Translations under genes and position numbers: made by a program
From: Agarophyton chilense
Lineage: Eukaryota > Rhodophyta > Florideophyceae > Gracilariales > Gracilariaceae
Reading direction: 5' to 3'
Assembly (NCBI GenBank): GCA_030374765.1
Contig: JARGXX010000071.1
Coordinates: 1,612,001-1,676,000, forward strand
DNA: 64,000 nucleotides
Notes under the pieces: model-generated
What the model was told of the DNA's origin: nothing
Database searches by the model: none
The model's input: the letters and a program-made list of their open reading frames with translations, nothing else
Part shown: positions 34,601-44,943 of the stretch, in pieces
Numbering within the stretch: position 1 is the first letter of the stretch
Layout: the number at the start of each line of letters is the position of its first letter

Positions 34601-34869
34601 CAGAACGAGCCTTTCGCCCCACGTGTGAATCAAACAATCAGGAAGGACAGCAAATGCCGTCCGGATTCGTAGCCTCCACCCGAATCGTTGATGCTCCAGA
34701 GACTGATCAAGACGAGAAACGAGGTGGTCCACTTTTTGGATCAAGGTGCGAAGGCGTCACCATTCGACGAACCAAAACATATGTACAATCTCTCCGTAGA
34801 ACTGATCTAAAAGATTCTGCTAAGAGTGAAGCTCGCGAATATGACAAATTGTTGCGAAGCCTTTATTGA
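31681..34869 (+). CDS. HFM1: HFM1/MER3-type meiotic DNA helicase
   Basis: Ski2-like DExH helicase of the MER3/HFM1 group, which unwinds recombination intermediates and promotes meiotic crossovers. About 1062 aa from ATG 31681; ATG 31825 is an alternative start just before the conserved block PEYLRPAIPFKTFNRIQ. Motifs: NAPTGTGKT (Lys ~105), VYIAPTKSICSERQ, TTAEMWDGATRR, DEVH (~220-223), ASATVGN, TSTLAQGVNLPA, QMCGRAGRIGLD (~471), then winged-helix and a Sec63 domain (ending near residue 870) and a poorly conserved basic C-terminal tail. MWD in place of KWD, and FNRIQANCLESW, fit MER3/HFM1 rather than Brr2/ASCC3. Uninterrupted by introns over 3.2 kb. Its presence argues for meiotic recombination in the organism. 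Confidence 0.88.
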   Translation: MSACAYIPFRNGNTHSLCCFQTHSGTRTVFASCASRRIQVHIIQLLLLMASEELQAECIDVVAVLPEYLRPAIPFKTFNRIQANCLESWNSDNNIIINAPTGTGKTVCFELSILRHVHKTLHAEGARLLSPGSLLGKMVYIAPTKSICSERQADWHKRYSYLGMNVNLVTGDSATSDLETKLFNADLIITTAEMWDGATRRKTCGPWSDICNQVSLLLVDEVHHVGEQRGAVMESVVTRMILASRNACMTSGIGKTEPIASLRIVAASATVGNINDLGRWLRVPLNCIKCFDDKFRPVSLEYHVIGYTAQNPWLYGRVYEKQILKVLLQYGKGKPAIVFCTSRNQTITCAQTLRTQICGQTTSLNHDENVLTRFLSKKQRDRLKHSASKCSDPLLASLLPHGVAFHNADISLECRGLVEELFKESLLICLFSTSTLAQGVNLPARLVIVAGTTVYHDGQLREYNRNKLLQMCGRAGRIGLDNHGIAVIMTARSNVHLYKNIRNDTAGVIESKLDSDLENVINAEIARQSITDISIATLFIRNSFFWARMVGNQLTERDSANDAHATELALKSIQKLVDMNLVRYDEDLYGLETTLAGAYMAEYCVSLQAMRILGEKLPNAKRPSHVLRVISSCPEVIDGAFLRRSERKKLNEMNQFIRMPVIGKVKDPIDKVFVLLQIAISERPCVDLSLRNESNRLLQAGSRLCSCIIDLLLSQALPAPYDSLTVALQVSRALLNKCSWHGSTVFRQIYGMTVAQCQMFWKNGIKSIANLSKLDAQSIADVLGGCTVFADRVRRKLRQIPKFTVEIEIAKNSHTTATCEVESMLINVDVASQIGNELRGKKKLRGFIVVSYENHGVVFSKKFDMNDSIRRTFSWDMTASDTTNTSRIDVLVGCDSIIGVDWFGRFFYDHKAKMLKNICNEKKGGENVRTNPFRPRLSVTTGRVSKRTLCSEGNARMRILKRSFLTSIEKLTAPERAFRPTCESNNQEGQQMPSGFVASTRIVDAPETDQDEKRGGPLFGSRCEGVTIRRTKTYVQSLRRTDLKDSAKSEAREYDKLLRSLY

Positions 34870-35714
34870 CAAGGAATCCGTTTGAGTTGATATCTGGAGA
34901 AGTTGAGTTGAATACCTGTACAGCGGGTTCTGTGCAAAGCTTTTGCTTGGATTTTGATTCACTGAAGCATCCGCTGATCAGTATTATACCCTCCCGTTTG
35001 TCTAACACTATTTATGTTGTTCTTCAAGGTGTTTCCAAAGAAAGTTTGTTCTGAAAAAATGTTGAAAACGCCAGACCATGTGCTCATGTTCATTATTTGT
35101 TTAGTAGCGTGATATGAGCGTTAAACTTTAACATTCAGCCATTTGTATGGGCCGTGGAGTTATTGATGGCGACATATGAATGTAAAACGCCTTCTAAAGT
35201 AATCATTTCTTTCCAAAGCCAAGCATTAACACATACGTCGATTAATATGCATGAATGATACGATGCCAGTGCCTGCCTGATGAATCATTTCATGAATCAT
35301 TTTTACCAAACTAGTAAATTGGGTTAGAAATTCCAAAATATGAATTTCAAAGACTGAATCAAATGTCTTTCTGGATTTGTAAATAGGGTAATATCGGTCT
35401 ACGAAGATGCATTCTGATCGAAAAATAAATTGGTTAAAGATATCAGACTTGAACAAAATTTTCAGGTCGATCGTTGTAAATCGTATCCCTCAAACGCCCC
35501 TTGCGAAAGAGATCGCGTCTTTCGGACAGACCTAAAGAAGTTCTCAGAGGAAGCTCTATGCACACGAGAGGCTATCTCTACGTAGCTGTGAACAATTGAG
35601 CTCATTCGACGCGAAAGGCTGTCTACTTCATTTGCACAAAGAAACTGAGCTTTGAACTTACCTCAATAGTAATCATCCAGTTTATCCTCTTTGAACAATA
35701 TCTGTACCATCGGG
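34870..35714. other. Intergenic region upstream of DIS3
   Basis: 845 bp, A/T-rich at 35090-35460, between HFM1 and DIS3 on the same strand. No gene, RNA or repeat recognised. Confidence 0.55.
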
Positions 35715-38673
35715 ATGTCAGTGCGGGAGAAGTTATTCATCAGGAAATCTCGTCGTGGGAATGTGCAAGTGATCGCAAGGGAGCATTATCTAAGGAAGGA
35801 ACTACCGTGTGGAGCCCTCCATTGTGCGTCATGTGTAGTAAGTTCTTCCAATGCCAAGTGAACCGGAAGCTGGCGCTCTGATTTCATTATCGGCTAAAAA
35901 TCGTTGTAAACTAACATTTATATGTTTCAATGTGCAGAAGAACAGCTATGGAAAGGCGAAGGGTCGAGTGTCTGGGGAGCTTATATTTATTCCAGATGCT
36001 GAAGCGGTGCTTCGACAGGTAGATCTTATCAACAAAGTACATCCGGGTTTGTCGCAGGTACTTCTCCTTCAAAGTGTTCTCAGAGTGGTGAGATCAAAAT
36101 CAGCCGATGTCTACGAGCAAATGCGAGCTTTACTCACAACAGAAACGGAAGGAAAACATGCAGCCATATTTTCTAATGAGAATCGAGAAGAAACTTACCT
36201 TCACAAGTCCCATACGGGAGAAGCGGAAGAGGTTTATGACAAGCGACTAATAGTAGCTGCCGTCAAATGGCTGAATCAACATTGGAGCGCTCTTGGCATG
36301 AAAGCGGTTATTCTGACTGATTCGTACCCAAGCCGCTACATTAGTGAAGACGTGCCATCGATCTCAATGAGGGAAATATGTGAAAAACATAGTGACTTGC
36401 TCGAAATCTACGCTGAACACAATGACGCCCCAGAGGCGATGGACACAGAATCGAACAACGAAAATCAGTCCCCTCATCGCAAGTCAAAACGCCCGCGCGC
36501 CATATATCCTGACTACCTTCCTGAAAGGAAAGCTAAAGCGGGGATACGGGCAAAAAGGTACTACCAAGGGACGTACCATCCTAGCGTCTACGACGTAACA
36601 GAAGCTACCGTCACTGTATGTCTCGACCCCAAGGAAAAGTCGAAGAGGACGCAAGTCCTTATAGTTGGACGAGAAAACCAGAATCGCTCTATTGACGGTG
36701 ACGTGGTTGTAATTGAATTACTGGTGAAATCGGAGTGGCGTTTCCCATCCAATCTTGCCATTGATCAGGACGAAGCCGATGTCGAAAGTGATTCTGAAGA
36801 TGTGGAAATTGAAGTATCTGCGTCCCGTGAACAAAAGCATAAGTCCGTGATTCAAGACCGCGAGCCTCATCCCACGGGTCGAGTCGTTGCTATTGCCCAA
36901 CGAAATTGGCGCCCGTACTGTGGGACTATCAGTGAAAAGAGCCTCAGAGGCGGTGACACTGCTCTATGTGTGCCAATGGACCGCAACGTGCCGAAGATCA
37001 GAGTGCGCTCACGCAGAATACCACAGCTCTTAGGCAAGCGGGTTTTGATCATCATTGATAAATGGGATCGTACTTCAATTCATCCTACGGGGCATATTAT
37101 TCGTGAGATTGGACCAAGCGAAGACAAAGAAGCCGAAACTGAGGTTATTTTGATAGAGAATGGGATTCCGACACGCAAGTTTTCAGACGCTGCTATGGCT
37201 TGTCTGCCCGATGCATCATGGAAGGTGACAGAAGAGCATTGTAAAACGAGATGGGATTTACGTGAAATGACCATCTGTAGCGTAGACCCTCCTGGCTGCA
37301 CCGATATAGACGATGCATTGCACTTTCGTCGCATAAATGCTGATGAAGTGGAAATTGGCGTGCACATCGCAGATGTAACTGCCTTTGTCGGTCACGGAAC
37401 AGTGCTGGACAATGAAGCAGCCGAGAGAGGCTGCACTGTATATCTTGTGGATCGAAGAATAGAAATGTTGCCAGGCCTTCTTTCTGGGAACTTTTGCTCT
37501 CTCAGAGGGGGAGAAGAACGCCTGGCCTTTTCAGTTTTGCTTCGCATGGATAATGATGGCAACATCAAGAATAGAGAGTTTGGAAGATCCGTGATCAAAT
37601 CGAAAGCTGCCTTGACTTATGAAATGGCTCAAAATCGAATTGATGATGCAAGGAAGAAAAAATCCAAAGGTATTGCTACGACTGATGAGGTTACTCTATC
37701 GCTGGTCGGTTTGGCAGATGTCGCGAAGAAATTGAGAGAAAGGCGTATGATGGCAGGCGCTCTGATCTTGGCTTCGCCAGAAGTTAAGTTCAAAATTGAG
37801 GAGGCACAAGATGAAATCACAGATGTCGCAATGTACGAAGTGCGGGAAACAAATCGAATGGTAGAGGAATTTATGCTGCTCGCGAATATTGTCGTCGCAG
37901 AAAAAATGTTGAAGCATTTTCCTCAATGTGCTATGTTGAGAAGACATCCAAAGCCATCAGAGGAAATGTTTGAAACTCTGACTCGGGCGGCCAAATGTGC
38001 TGGGTTTGAAGTAGATGTGTCAAACAGCAAGAGACTTAATGAGTCACTGGCTGAGATTGAGAAGTTTGCAAAAGAAAGGGGAGATGAGTACCTTGGAACG
38101 TTGCTGAGAATTGTGGCTACTCGTTCTATGACACAAGCGGTGTACTTCTCTTCAGGTGAAGTATCGGACCCCGAATATTTACATTACGGGTTGGCAGCGC
38201 CTGTGTACACGCATTTCACATCACCGATTCGCAGGTATGCAGATGTGCTTGTACACCGACTGCTTTCCGCATGTCTTGGTTATGCTTCGCTTCCAATGTC
38301 GTTGCAAGACTCGCACAGAATGAATCAGTACGCTGAGGCTATCAATCAAAGGCACCGCTGTGCACAATACGCGTCAAGGGCGTCCACATTGCTGCACACC
38401 GTTCTGTTGTTCAAAAGGGAAGGCGACAAATTGGAGGAGACTGCGCGTATCATTAGGATCCTCGGTAATGGCCTGGTAGTGCTGGTGCCACGCTATGGTG
38501 TTGAAGGGATTGTACACGTGGGGGACGACGAGAAACATAAAGTCGATGACTCCGGGTCGATGATGGTGTTGAAAGATGGGCGTAAGCTGCAAGTGCTTGG
38601 AAAGGTCAAGGTGCGCATTAGAATTGACTCGGCTCCGGAACGAATGGACAAAGTGGTATATGAATTAATGTAA
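35715..38673 (+). CDS. DIS3: DIS3/RRP44 exosome 3'-5' exoribonuclease
   Basis: Catalytic subunit of the RNA exosome. Two exons: 35715-35837, intron 35838-35937 (GTAAGT...TGCAG, branch ACTAAC), 35938-38673, giving 952 aa. The short first exon restores the family's N-terminus: REHYLRKELPCGALHCASC, whose three cysteines match the CR3 motif of exosome-bound DIS3. Then a PIN-like domain (residues ~55-185), cold-shock domains, and an RNB domain with the catalytic DPPGCTDIDDAL at ~491-502 and a complete C-terminal S1 region. The PIN domain keeps the fold (LLQSVLRVVRSKSADVY, AAVKWLNQHW) but not all acidic residues: the Glu of the family's LQEVRNRS is Val here, and ITND is LTDS. Exonuclease is predicted to be active; endonuclease probably not. 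Confidence 0.93.
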
Positions 38674-39423
38674 TTCTGTGCGTGAGGGGGGCGCTTTAAG
38701 CGCATTGTATTGGGGATAAAGGGGTACCCAATGCTGACTGCATACCACATGCGGGTGTGTTTGAAAGAAATGCGCTCGTTTTTGTGGCGCATTTGAAGGG
38801 TGGAAAGCTGACATATGTGTCATTGCTTAGGCGATATGGACGAAATGTGGGTGAGAGGTTTTTGGAAACTGCACCGAAACAAGGTGATTATAATGGAGAG
38901 GGAGGGAGATGCTGGGCAGGGCGCTGTATGTAAGCCGGATTTCACAGGGCAGCGTCGTGCAATATGCACCCCAAGGGTGAGTGAGGGAGGGTAGAAGAAA
39001 GCGAGCGAGGCCTTGCCAAATGCAGTAAAATGAGTGTGGAAAGCTTGCGTTGCTAGCTAGGTTTTGGGGCGTGACGTTACGAAGGGGGGTTAAGGGTTAT
39101 CCGGTGAGCGTTCAAGCTCGGCGGGTTGCTGCGAGGGCGCGAGGAAGAGCACCCTGGTGCACGGGGGGATACGAACGTATAAAAAAAAAGTACCAACGGT
39201 GGGGTGGGTGGCAATATACCTTCTTTGTCTCATCATCTACAGTAGTTGATACAACGCTGCGGCTGTGTCCACGTGCACAGAAACGCGCGCCGCGCCTGCA
39301 ACCTTCCACCGTGAGCGCGAGCGCGCGCGCTGCTCCCTCATACATTCGTGCAGTGCATTGTCGCCCGCCTGCACACTCCTCATCGCGACCGCGCCACCCA
39401 CGGAGCAAACGCGCGTCGCCGCT
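38674..39423. promoter_or_regulatory. Upstream region of CCR4 with TATA-like sequence
   Basis: 750 bp between DIS3 and CCR4. GTATAAAAAAAAAG at 39178-39191 is TATA-like and lies about 235 nt before the CCR4 ATG. The stretch 39265-39423 is open in the CCR4 frame but lacks an ATG and is rich in Ala/Arg codons, so I treat it as 5' UTR. Confidence 0.45.
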
Positions 39424-41277
39424 ATGGTGGCTGCGGAAGTCGCGCCCATAACGCGCCCAAAGCCGCCTTCCACGTCCTCCAGCATGCCGGTGGCTTCTAC
39501 TTCGCCTACTGCGTCACCGCCCGCCCCGTCGTCACCTGAATCAGCCACGCCCCGCATCGAACGCGTCGAGTTGGTCTACACCCGAACCCCCGTCGAAGGG
39601 TGCGATCTTCTTCCCTACGTCGTCATTCGTACCGCTGCTGGCGATGTCAAGAGCGCCGAGGCCATTGAGGCCAAAACGCGCGGCGCCCTCTCCGTCCAAT
39701 ATCGTTGGAATCGCTGTGCTGCCACCTACACCTGCGCCCGCACCTCGTGTTTCAAGCCTGCCAGCCAGCAGTTCGTCCCGTTGCTCAAGCTCGCCGCGTC
39801 CCGCACGCTTCCTCCAGATCACTTCGATGCCCTTCTCAAGCAATCCTTCTTCTGCTCCACAGAATGCTTGTGCTCCTCTTGGCAAACCCTTCGCCTGTAC
39901 ACCGAGAACATTTCTGTGTCATTTCCCAACGTTGAGCCGCCTGCTCCCACTTCTCCGGACGATCTTGTCGCAAGCGTGCGCTCCCATTTCGTATCCAATC
40001 GAACCGAGCCCGTGTTTCAACACCCGCTGTTGAACCCAACCAACATATCTGAGGTGGCGTTCATTCGCAACTACGCCCCTACTGAAGAAGACGTCGGCCA
40101 CGTTCTCGAGCTTGTGTGCCGCTATGTGCAGCGAAACGCAGATGGCACCGTGAAAATAGGGCCACCGGTTTCCGTTCGCTCCCAACCCGTGCGTGCGATC
40201 CCCCCCCCTCCACCTGAGCGCCGAATGTTCAACCTTTCCACTGGAGAACTGTACAGCGCAAAGACCCGACGCCCCGGAACGTTTCGCGTGCTTTCGTACA
40301 ACATTCTTTCTGAGATATATGCAAATGGTCAAGCGTATCCGCATTGTCCGTCGTGGGCCCTGTCCTGGACTTATCGCAAACGTAATCTTATTCGGGAGAT
40401 GGCTCTTTTCGAGGCCGATATCCTGTGCCTACAAGAAATCCAAGCGGATCACTTTGAGGATCATTTTCAACCATATTTCGCCAGAGTGGGCTACGAAAGC
40501 TGTTTCAAGGTCAAGACTCGGGAAGCAATGGGCAGAAAAGGTAAGATCGATGGCTGCGCTACTTTTTATAGAAAGGATATGTTTGTTCTGCGAGAGCAGC
40601 ATATTGTTGAATACAACACCATTGCTCAGTCAAGAACAAAGGAGGCTCGAACTCTAAACCGTTGCCTCAAAGGCAATGTGGGACTAATATTAATATTGGA
40701 GTGCCTCGACGGTTCAGGGCCTTTGGTGGTGGCCAACACACATCTGCACTGGGACCCAGAACTCACAGATGTCAAAATCTTCCAGATAGACGCCTTCATG
40801 CACGAGCTTGAGATGCTGATCCACAATCGGCGATTGCCAGCACACGTGCCACTTATTATCGCTGGTGATTTGAACTCTGAGCCGGTGAGCTCAGTTTACG
40901 AGTTTCTCTCCACGGGTCAATGTTCGTTGACAAAACCGGATATGTCAGAAGAGGTGTCTGAAACAGTGCTGACCACGTGCCGTCTGTCGCACAACCTTCA
41001 CCTGCGATCCGCGTATTCGTTAACCGGATCAGAGCCAGCGTTTACCAATTACACCCACAACTTTGTGGGTGTTCTTGATTACATTTGGTTCGGAGCCGAT
41101 AGCGTCCTTCCTGTGGCAATACTGGAAGTTCCTGACGAGAGGAGTTTGTTTGGTAAAGAGGCCGAAACTGACTCCGAAGACGGCATTCCAAACGCACAAT
41201 GGAGTTCAGACCATGTGGCGCTCGTAGCAGAGTTTCAACTCGTAAAGCGCACTGGATTAGCTCACGTTGCTGTGTAA
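39424..41277 (+). CDS. CCR4: Plant-type CCR4 deadenylase
   Basis: Endonuclease/exonuclease/phosphatase-family enzyme that shortens mRNA poly(A) tails in the CCR4-NOT complex. 617 aa from ATG 39424. The N-terminal half follows plant CCR4-1/2 rather than the leucine-rich-repeat form of yeast and animals: VEGCDLLPYVVIRT, a Cys-rich MYND-like stretch (YTCARTSCF...SFFCSTECLCSSWQ) and a region ending with DVGHVLELVC. The nuclease domain (from ~residue 285) shows VLSYNILSE, WALSWTYRKRNLIREM, LCLQEIQADHF, CATFYRKD, ALNRC-like TLNRCLKGN, ANTHLHWDPELTDVK, AGDLNSEP (~481-486), and WSSDHVAL (~593-600). All catalytic positions (Asn, Glu, Asp, Asn, Asp, His) appear present. The plant-like N-terminus supports an archaeplastid host. 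Confidence 0.92.
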   Translation: MVAAEVAPITRPKPPSTSSSMPVASTSPTASPPAPSSPESATPRIERVELVYTRTPVEGCDLLPYVVIRTAAGDVKSAEAIEAKTRGALSVQYRWNRCAATYTCARTSCFKPASQQFVPLLKLAASRTLPPDHFDALLKQSFFCSTECLCSSWQTLRLYTENISVSFPNVEPPAPTSPDDLVASVRSHFVSNRTEPVFQHPLLNPTNISEVAFIRNYAPTEEDVGHVLELVCRYVQRNADGTVKIGPPVSVRSQPVRAIPPPPPERRMFNLSTGELYSAKTRRPGTFRVLSYNILSEIYANGQAYPHCPSWALSWTYRKRNLIREMALFEADILCLQEIQADHFEDHFQPYFARVGYESCFKVKTREAMGRKGKIDGCATFYRKDMFVLREQHIVEYNTIAQSRTKEARTLNRCLKGNVGLILILECLDGSGPLVVANTHLHWDPELTDVKIFQIDAFMHELEMLIHNRRLPAHVPLIIAGDLNSEPVSSVYEFLSTGQCSLTKPDMSEEVSETVLTTCRLSHNLHLRSAYSLTGSEPAFTNYTHNFVGVLDYIWFGADSVLPVAILEVPDERSLFGKEAETDSEDGIPNAQWSSDHVALVAEFQLVKRTGLAHVAV

Positions 41278-41468
41278 CACGGCTCACCAGATACAAGCTT
41301 ACCTGACTGCGCAACTGGAATACGTGTCACAAGACACCATAAACCAAAAGTTTGTACATAAACCACCCCAGGAATCATATTTTGACTGCGATTTTTGCTT
41401 GTTGCGCGTCTTAAGGCTTGGTAAGACAAAATAGCCGAGGGGTGAAGTCATCATGAAACGTTCAGAAT

Positions 41469-42807
41469 TCACGCCAACCCTAATGACGGAATACCCACCA
41501 CTTTGGGCATGTACCCATTCGACATTTCATCACACGACTTTTGAGTTTTGTCGACTAGCACAACTTGCTGACAGACTTTTGGTTCGACGCCGTGCTCGAG
41601 GTCTATGACGTCTCCGCATTGCATGACGAGCTGTACGCGGCCGCTCTTGAAAAAGCGCAGTTTGCCCATGAATTGGGCTGTACCAGGCTCTCCTACTCGT
41701 CTTAAATCAGTCCCAAGTCCTCGCATTCGTTCACCAGCCGTGACGGCTGCAGCGACGGAAGTTTGCTTTGATGGCTCGTGAGGTCGTTGTTCCTCTCCAA
41801 TGTTTGCTGCCGTGGGGTTTTCGCTCAATGTCAACAGTCCGGGTAGTTGGAGGAAGGCGAGGGACGATTCAGATGACAAGAGCTTTCTCGCAACGGTTCC
41901 CTCTGTAAACATGTCTGAATTCAATATTTCAGCGGTAGAAAGCTGCGACGCAGCTGGTTGTTCAATTGCCATAGGTTCGGCTTTGGGCTCCGCCTTGGCG
42001 GTAGGAAATAAGGAGTCAAAGCCGTTGCCCAACTTGTGCAAATCAGATACAAGATCGTCCTCCACAAAGTCAGCAAAGTGCTGCGGCATGTCACGAAGGC
42101 CGGGCAAAGAGACGGGCAGCAATATGCCCTCATCGGTCAAATGACCGGCATAGGGAGCAATTTCACAGTTACGATTGTCAAACGCGTCGTCGGGCATATC
42201 ATCATCGCTGTCAAAGGCAGTTTCAACGTGCTCCAGAAACTCGAAACTACGATCTTTTCTGAGCTTTCCTTTCTGTTTGGCAGCGGCACGCGCGGAAGAC
42301 TCAAGAGCGCCATCCCTGAAGGCATCCATAGACATATCCATGTCCATGGAAGCGGCGTGCGCCATGCCAGCAGACGAGCTAGGCGCACCAGTACTGCTCA
42401 GCGCGCCGGTGCTGCTAGCGGCGCCCAGGGAGCCCAGCGACACGGAAGACACGGCCGAGCTGCGATGGCTGGAGGCGGCCGACCCCGCGGCGGACGGCAC
42501 CCTTGACGCGGGTGCCTTGGGCGGAGCGATCTGACCGAGACCGACCACGTTGGCACTGTACACGGGAGCCATTCGCGCGGCGCCGCGGCCGCCGCGTCGC
42601 GTGGCACGACCGCGACCGCGACCGCGACCGCGACCGCGACCGCGCGCATCGGCCGACGAGCCGTTGTCATCGGAGTCCGGCACGACGGGCGACTGCTTAG
42701 CGAGTGGTTTGCGACGCGCTACCTGACGCGGCACGACTCGACGACCGCGACCGCGGCCGCGACCACGGCCGCGACCTCGGGGGCGCGCGACGGCGGGGCG
42801 CGGCGGT

Positions 42808-42847
<40 letters not shown>

Positions 42848-42908
42848 GAGCGACGGGCGGGTCGGAGGCATCGTTTGGATTAGAGGGTATGTTGGCGGCG
42901 GGATCCAT
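41469..42908 (-). CDS. RPC4: RNA polymerase III subunit RPC4 (RPC53)
   Basis: 479 aa from ATG 42908. The conserved C-terminus identifies it: FMGKLRFFKSGRVQLVMQCGDVIDLEHG (cited as GKLRFFKSGRVQL and GDVIDLEHG) followed by QQVVLVDK and a terminal VVGIPSLGLA. The block MAPVYSANVVGLGQI is also typical of the family's N-terminal region. In the Pol III enzyme RPC4 pairs with RPC5 near the lobe and acts in initiation, termination and reinitiation. Unusual are an Ala run (GCC/GGC repeats, about 42808-42846) and two Arg-Gly tracts of (RG)5-6 at about 42735-42785 and 42595-42650; RG tracts often bind nucleic acid and can be arginine-methylated. The gene is very G/C-rich at its 5' end. It is convergent with CCR4, with 190 bp between stops. 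Confidence 0.85.
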
Positions 42909-43169
42909 CAGGCAGAAGAGCGGGGGGGAGCGCAGGGTCAAGTCATGTTGACGAGGTGACGCGCGCGGTTACAAACGTCGCCGTCTTTGCTGGCGGCCGT
43001 CGTCTTCCGCTGATCCGTGCCACGTGTAACGACACAGCTGGTGGTGTCTATTTGCTGATGGCGCGCAACAGATAAATAAAGCTTCGACGCGAGGCGTCGC
43101 GGGGCTGCCTTGCCTCTTGGCTATCATCGCCCGTCTTCCTCGTCGTCAGCACCTGCATCATTCTTATTA

Positions 43170-43196
43170 CCCCCCCCCCCCCCCCCCCCCCCCCCC
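43170..43196. repeat. Homopolymer C27 tract
   Basis: Twenty-seven consecutive C residues, G27 on the other strand. Such tracts can form quadruplex or i-motif structures and are unstable in replication and sequencing. Confidence 0.9.
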
Positions 43197-43325
43197 GTGT
43201 ATGATGGTGGTAAGGGGAGCTCGTGTGCGCATTGAGAAAGAATCAGGTACATGTCCATACATACAAGCCGTCGCGCTTGAACAACGCAACACAACACAAG
43301 TGATTTGGTCCTATTCTGGTGACTT

Positions 43326-43346
43326 GTAGTAGTAGTAGTAGTAGTA
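43326..43346. repeat. (TAG)n microsatellite
   Basis: About seven TAG/GTA units in a row, followed by TATAATACC. Confidence 0.85.
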
Positions 43347-44178
43347 TAATACCGGGGTGGTGTTGCAGATTTGCAAGTCTGTACATGTGTAAGCCGAATC
43401 ATATTTGCTGGAGAGAGACGGGAATGGGGCAAGCATGCAAACATGATGAGGTTTCAACGACGCAAGCCACACGCAGGCAAGCACGAGCCAAGTGCACATA
43501 CGGCATCGGTGTACTACAAGTGGCGTCCAGAATAGACTCGATTAGCTTTCAGCTTTTGTTCACATTCACGCTGCCGCATACATACCACGGGCAAGCACCA
43601 CGGGCAAGCACCACGGACGGGGCACAACCAACAAGGCCATGCACCAAGCGCTTGGTCAATGTCTGTCACGCTCCGCAACAGACAAACTCGCCATTCGTGT
43701 GCTGCATGGACAACGACGACGAAGCACGCGAGAAAGCGTACACGCCATGCTATTTGCCACTGCGACGCGTCACACATGCGCACGACGGTGTGCGGCATTT
43801 TGCGGCGCTAGCAAAGTAAGCGATGTCAACGATGAAAGAGCGATGCCCTTCCGAAGCTAACGGATCAACAGCCTGGTTACAGCGCATCAACAAGTGCCAA
43901 CCCGCACGCAACAATTATGGCCACGACGCGGCGCGCGTCCGCGTGGTTTGAGTGTATTTTTTTTTTTTTCGCGTCGTCTTTCTTGTTACACGACAGCTTC
44001 CGCATTTGTCGGCTGTTCCCTTGACGCATCCGCTGCCATCTTGGAAAGCATCATCGTTGCTGTTCGCCCTGCGCCGCACACTCTTCTTAGAGAGAGAGAG
44101 CGCGCTCGTGACGCCCACACACAACCGGCGTCAGCTCCCCTCCTCGTGCGCTGCGCTCTCCCCCCGCCGCCCTCCAGT

Positions 44179-44943
44179 ATGCATTCTGCGTCTCAACCGC
44201 CTCTCATCCCGCCGTTCCGCTTCACGCCGGTCGAACACTTTCTGTATCGCGGGGCGTACCCCACGCGCAGGAATTTGAACTTTCTTAATCGCCTCAATCT
44301 GCGCACCGTTCTCTCGCTGCAACCGGACAAGCCAAGCCCCTCAAACGATCTCACGCAGTACTGCGCTGCGAACCACGTGTCGCATTTGTGCTATCACGTT
44401 GACAAGTACGATGACAAATTCTCGCACACGCAGCATTTGGTGGCCTCCTTGTTATCCATCATGATCGATCCAAACCAGCACCCGCTGTTTATTCACTGTC
44501 GCGATGGAGCACACAACACCGGTCTTGTCATCATGTGTCTCCGTCGCCTGCAAAACTGGAATCTCCCCATCATTTATCGAGAATTCACTCGCTACACAAA
44601 GAACAACGATATATCCTTCGAAGAAAAGCAGTTTGTGCAGGCTTTCAACGCCAAGGTCACCATCCCATTAACCATTCCAACGTGGCTGTGGCAGGGCGTC
44701 CGTCACAAGGTGCACCCTTCAATTCAGTTAGAGTTGCAGACCGACGTGGCTCCCGTGTCGCCATCCACGCCCAATCCGCAATCTTCGTTCGACACTGCTT
44801 CTCCGCACCATGCACAGCGCGTCGTACTTGGTAACACATCAAAGCACGCTCACATGAAGCTTCACTACAGCTTGCCAGTGGCCGCTCTGGACGTTCTGGG
44901 CATGCATTTCGTCAAGTGCTGCGTATCGGCGACACGTACGTGA
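44179..44943 (+). CDS. Siw14/Oca6-like tyrosine-phosphatase-fold protein, altered active site
   Basis: 254 aa from ATG 44179. Residues ~12-170 match the Y_phosphatase2 (Siw14/Oca) fold: PPFRFTPVEHFLYRGAYPTRRN, marked by LYRGAYP, then LRTVLSLQPD, HPLFIHCRDGAHNTG and FTRY..NNDISFEEKQFV. Siw14 removes the 5-beta phosphate from inositol pyrophosphates through a CX5R motif. Here the loop is Cys107-RDGAH-Asn113, so the essential Arg is Asn while Cys stays. This fits the Oca6-like branch, possibly a non-catalytic adaptor. The upstream in-frame stretch lacks a good start and is G/C- and CT-rich leader. The C-terminal 80 residues are not conserved. Confidence 0.8.
   Translation: MHSASQPPLIPPFRFTPVEHFLYRGAYPTRRNLNFLNRLNLRTVLSLQPDKPSPSNDLTQYCAANHVSHLCYHVDKYDDKFSHTQHLVASLLSIMIDPNQHPLFIHCRDGAHNTGLVIMCLRRLQNWNLPIIYREFTRYTKNNDISFEEKQFVQAFNAKVTIPLTIPTWLWQGVRHKVHPSIQLELQTDVAPVSPSTPNPQSSFDTASPHHAQRVVLGNTSKHAHMKLHYSLPVAALDVLGMHFVKCCVSATRT

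Larger units (their letters stand above)
42909..44178. other. Intergenic between divergent RPC4 and phosphatase-like genes
   Basis: 1.27 kb holding homopolymer and microsatellite tracts (C27 at 43170-43196, (TAG)7 at about 43326-43346, a T run near 43957-43970). No gene recognised; the 166-codon frame at 43319-43819 shows no family features. Confidence 0.55.

Noticed and set aside
39265..39423. N-terminal extension of CCR4
   Set aside because: Opens only with GTG and has no conserved content; ATG 39424 is the first plausible start.
43319..43819. 166-codon plus-strand ORF
   Set aside because: Starts in a microsatellite, no homology or promoter evidence.
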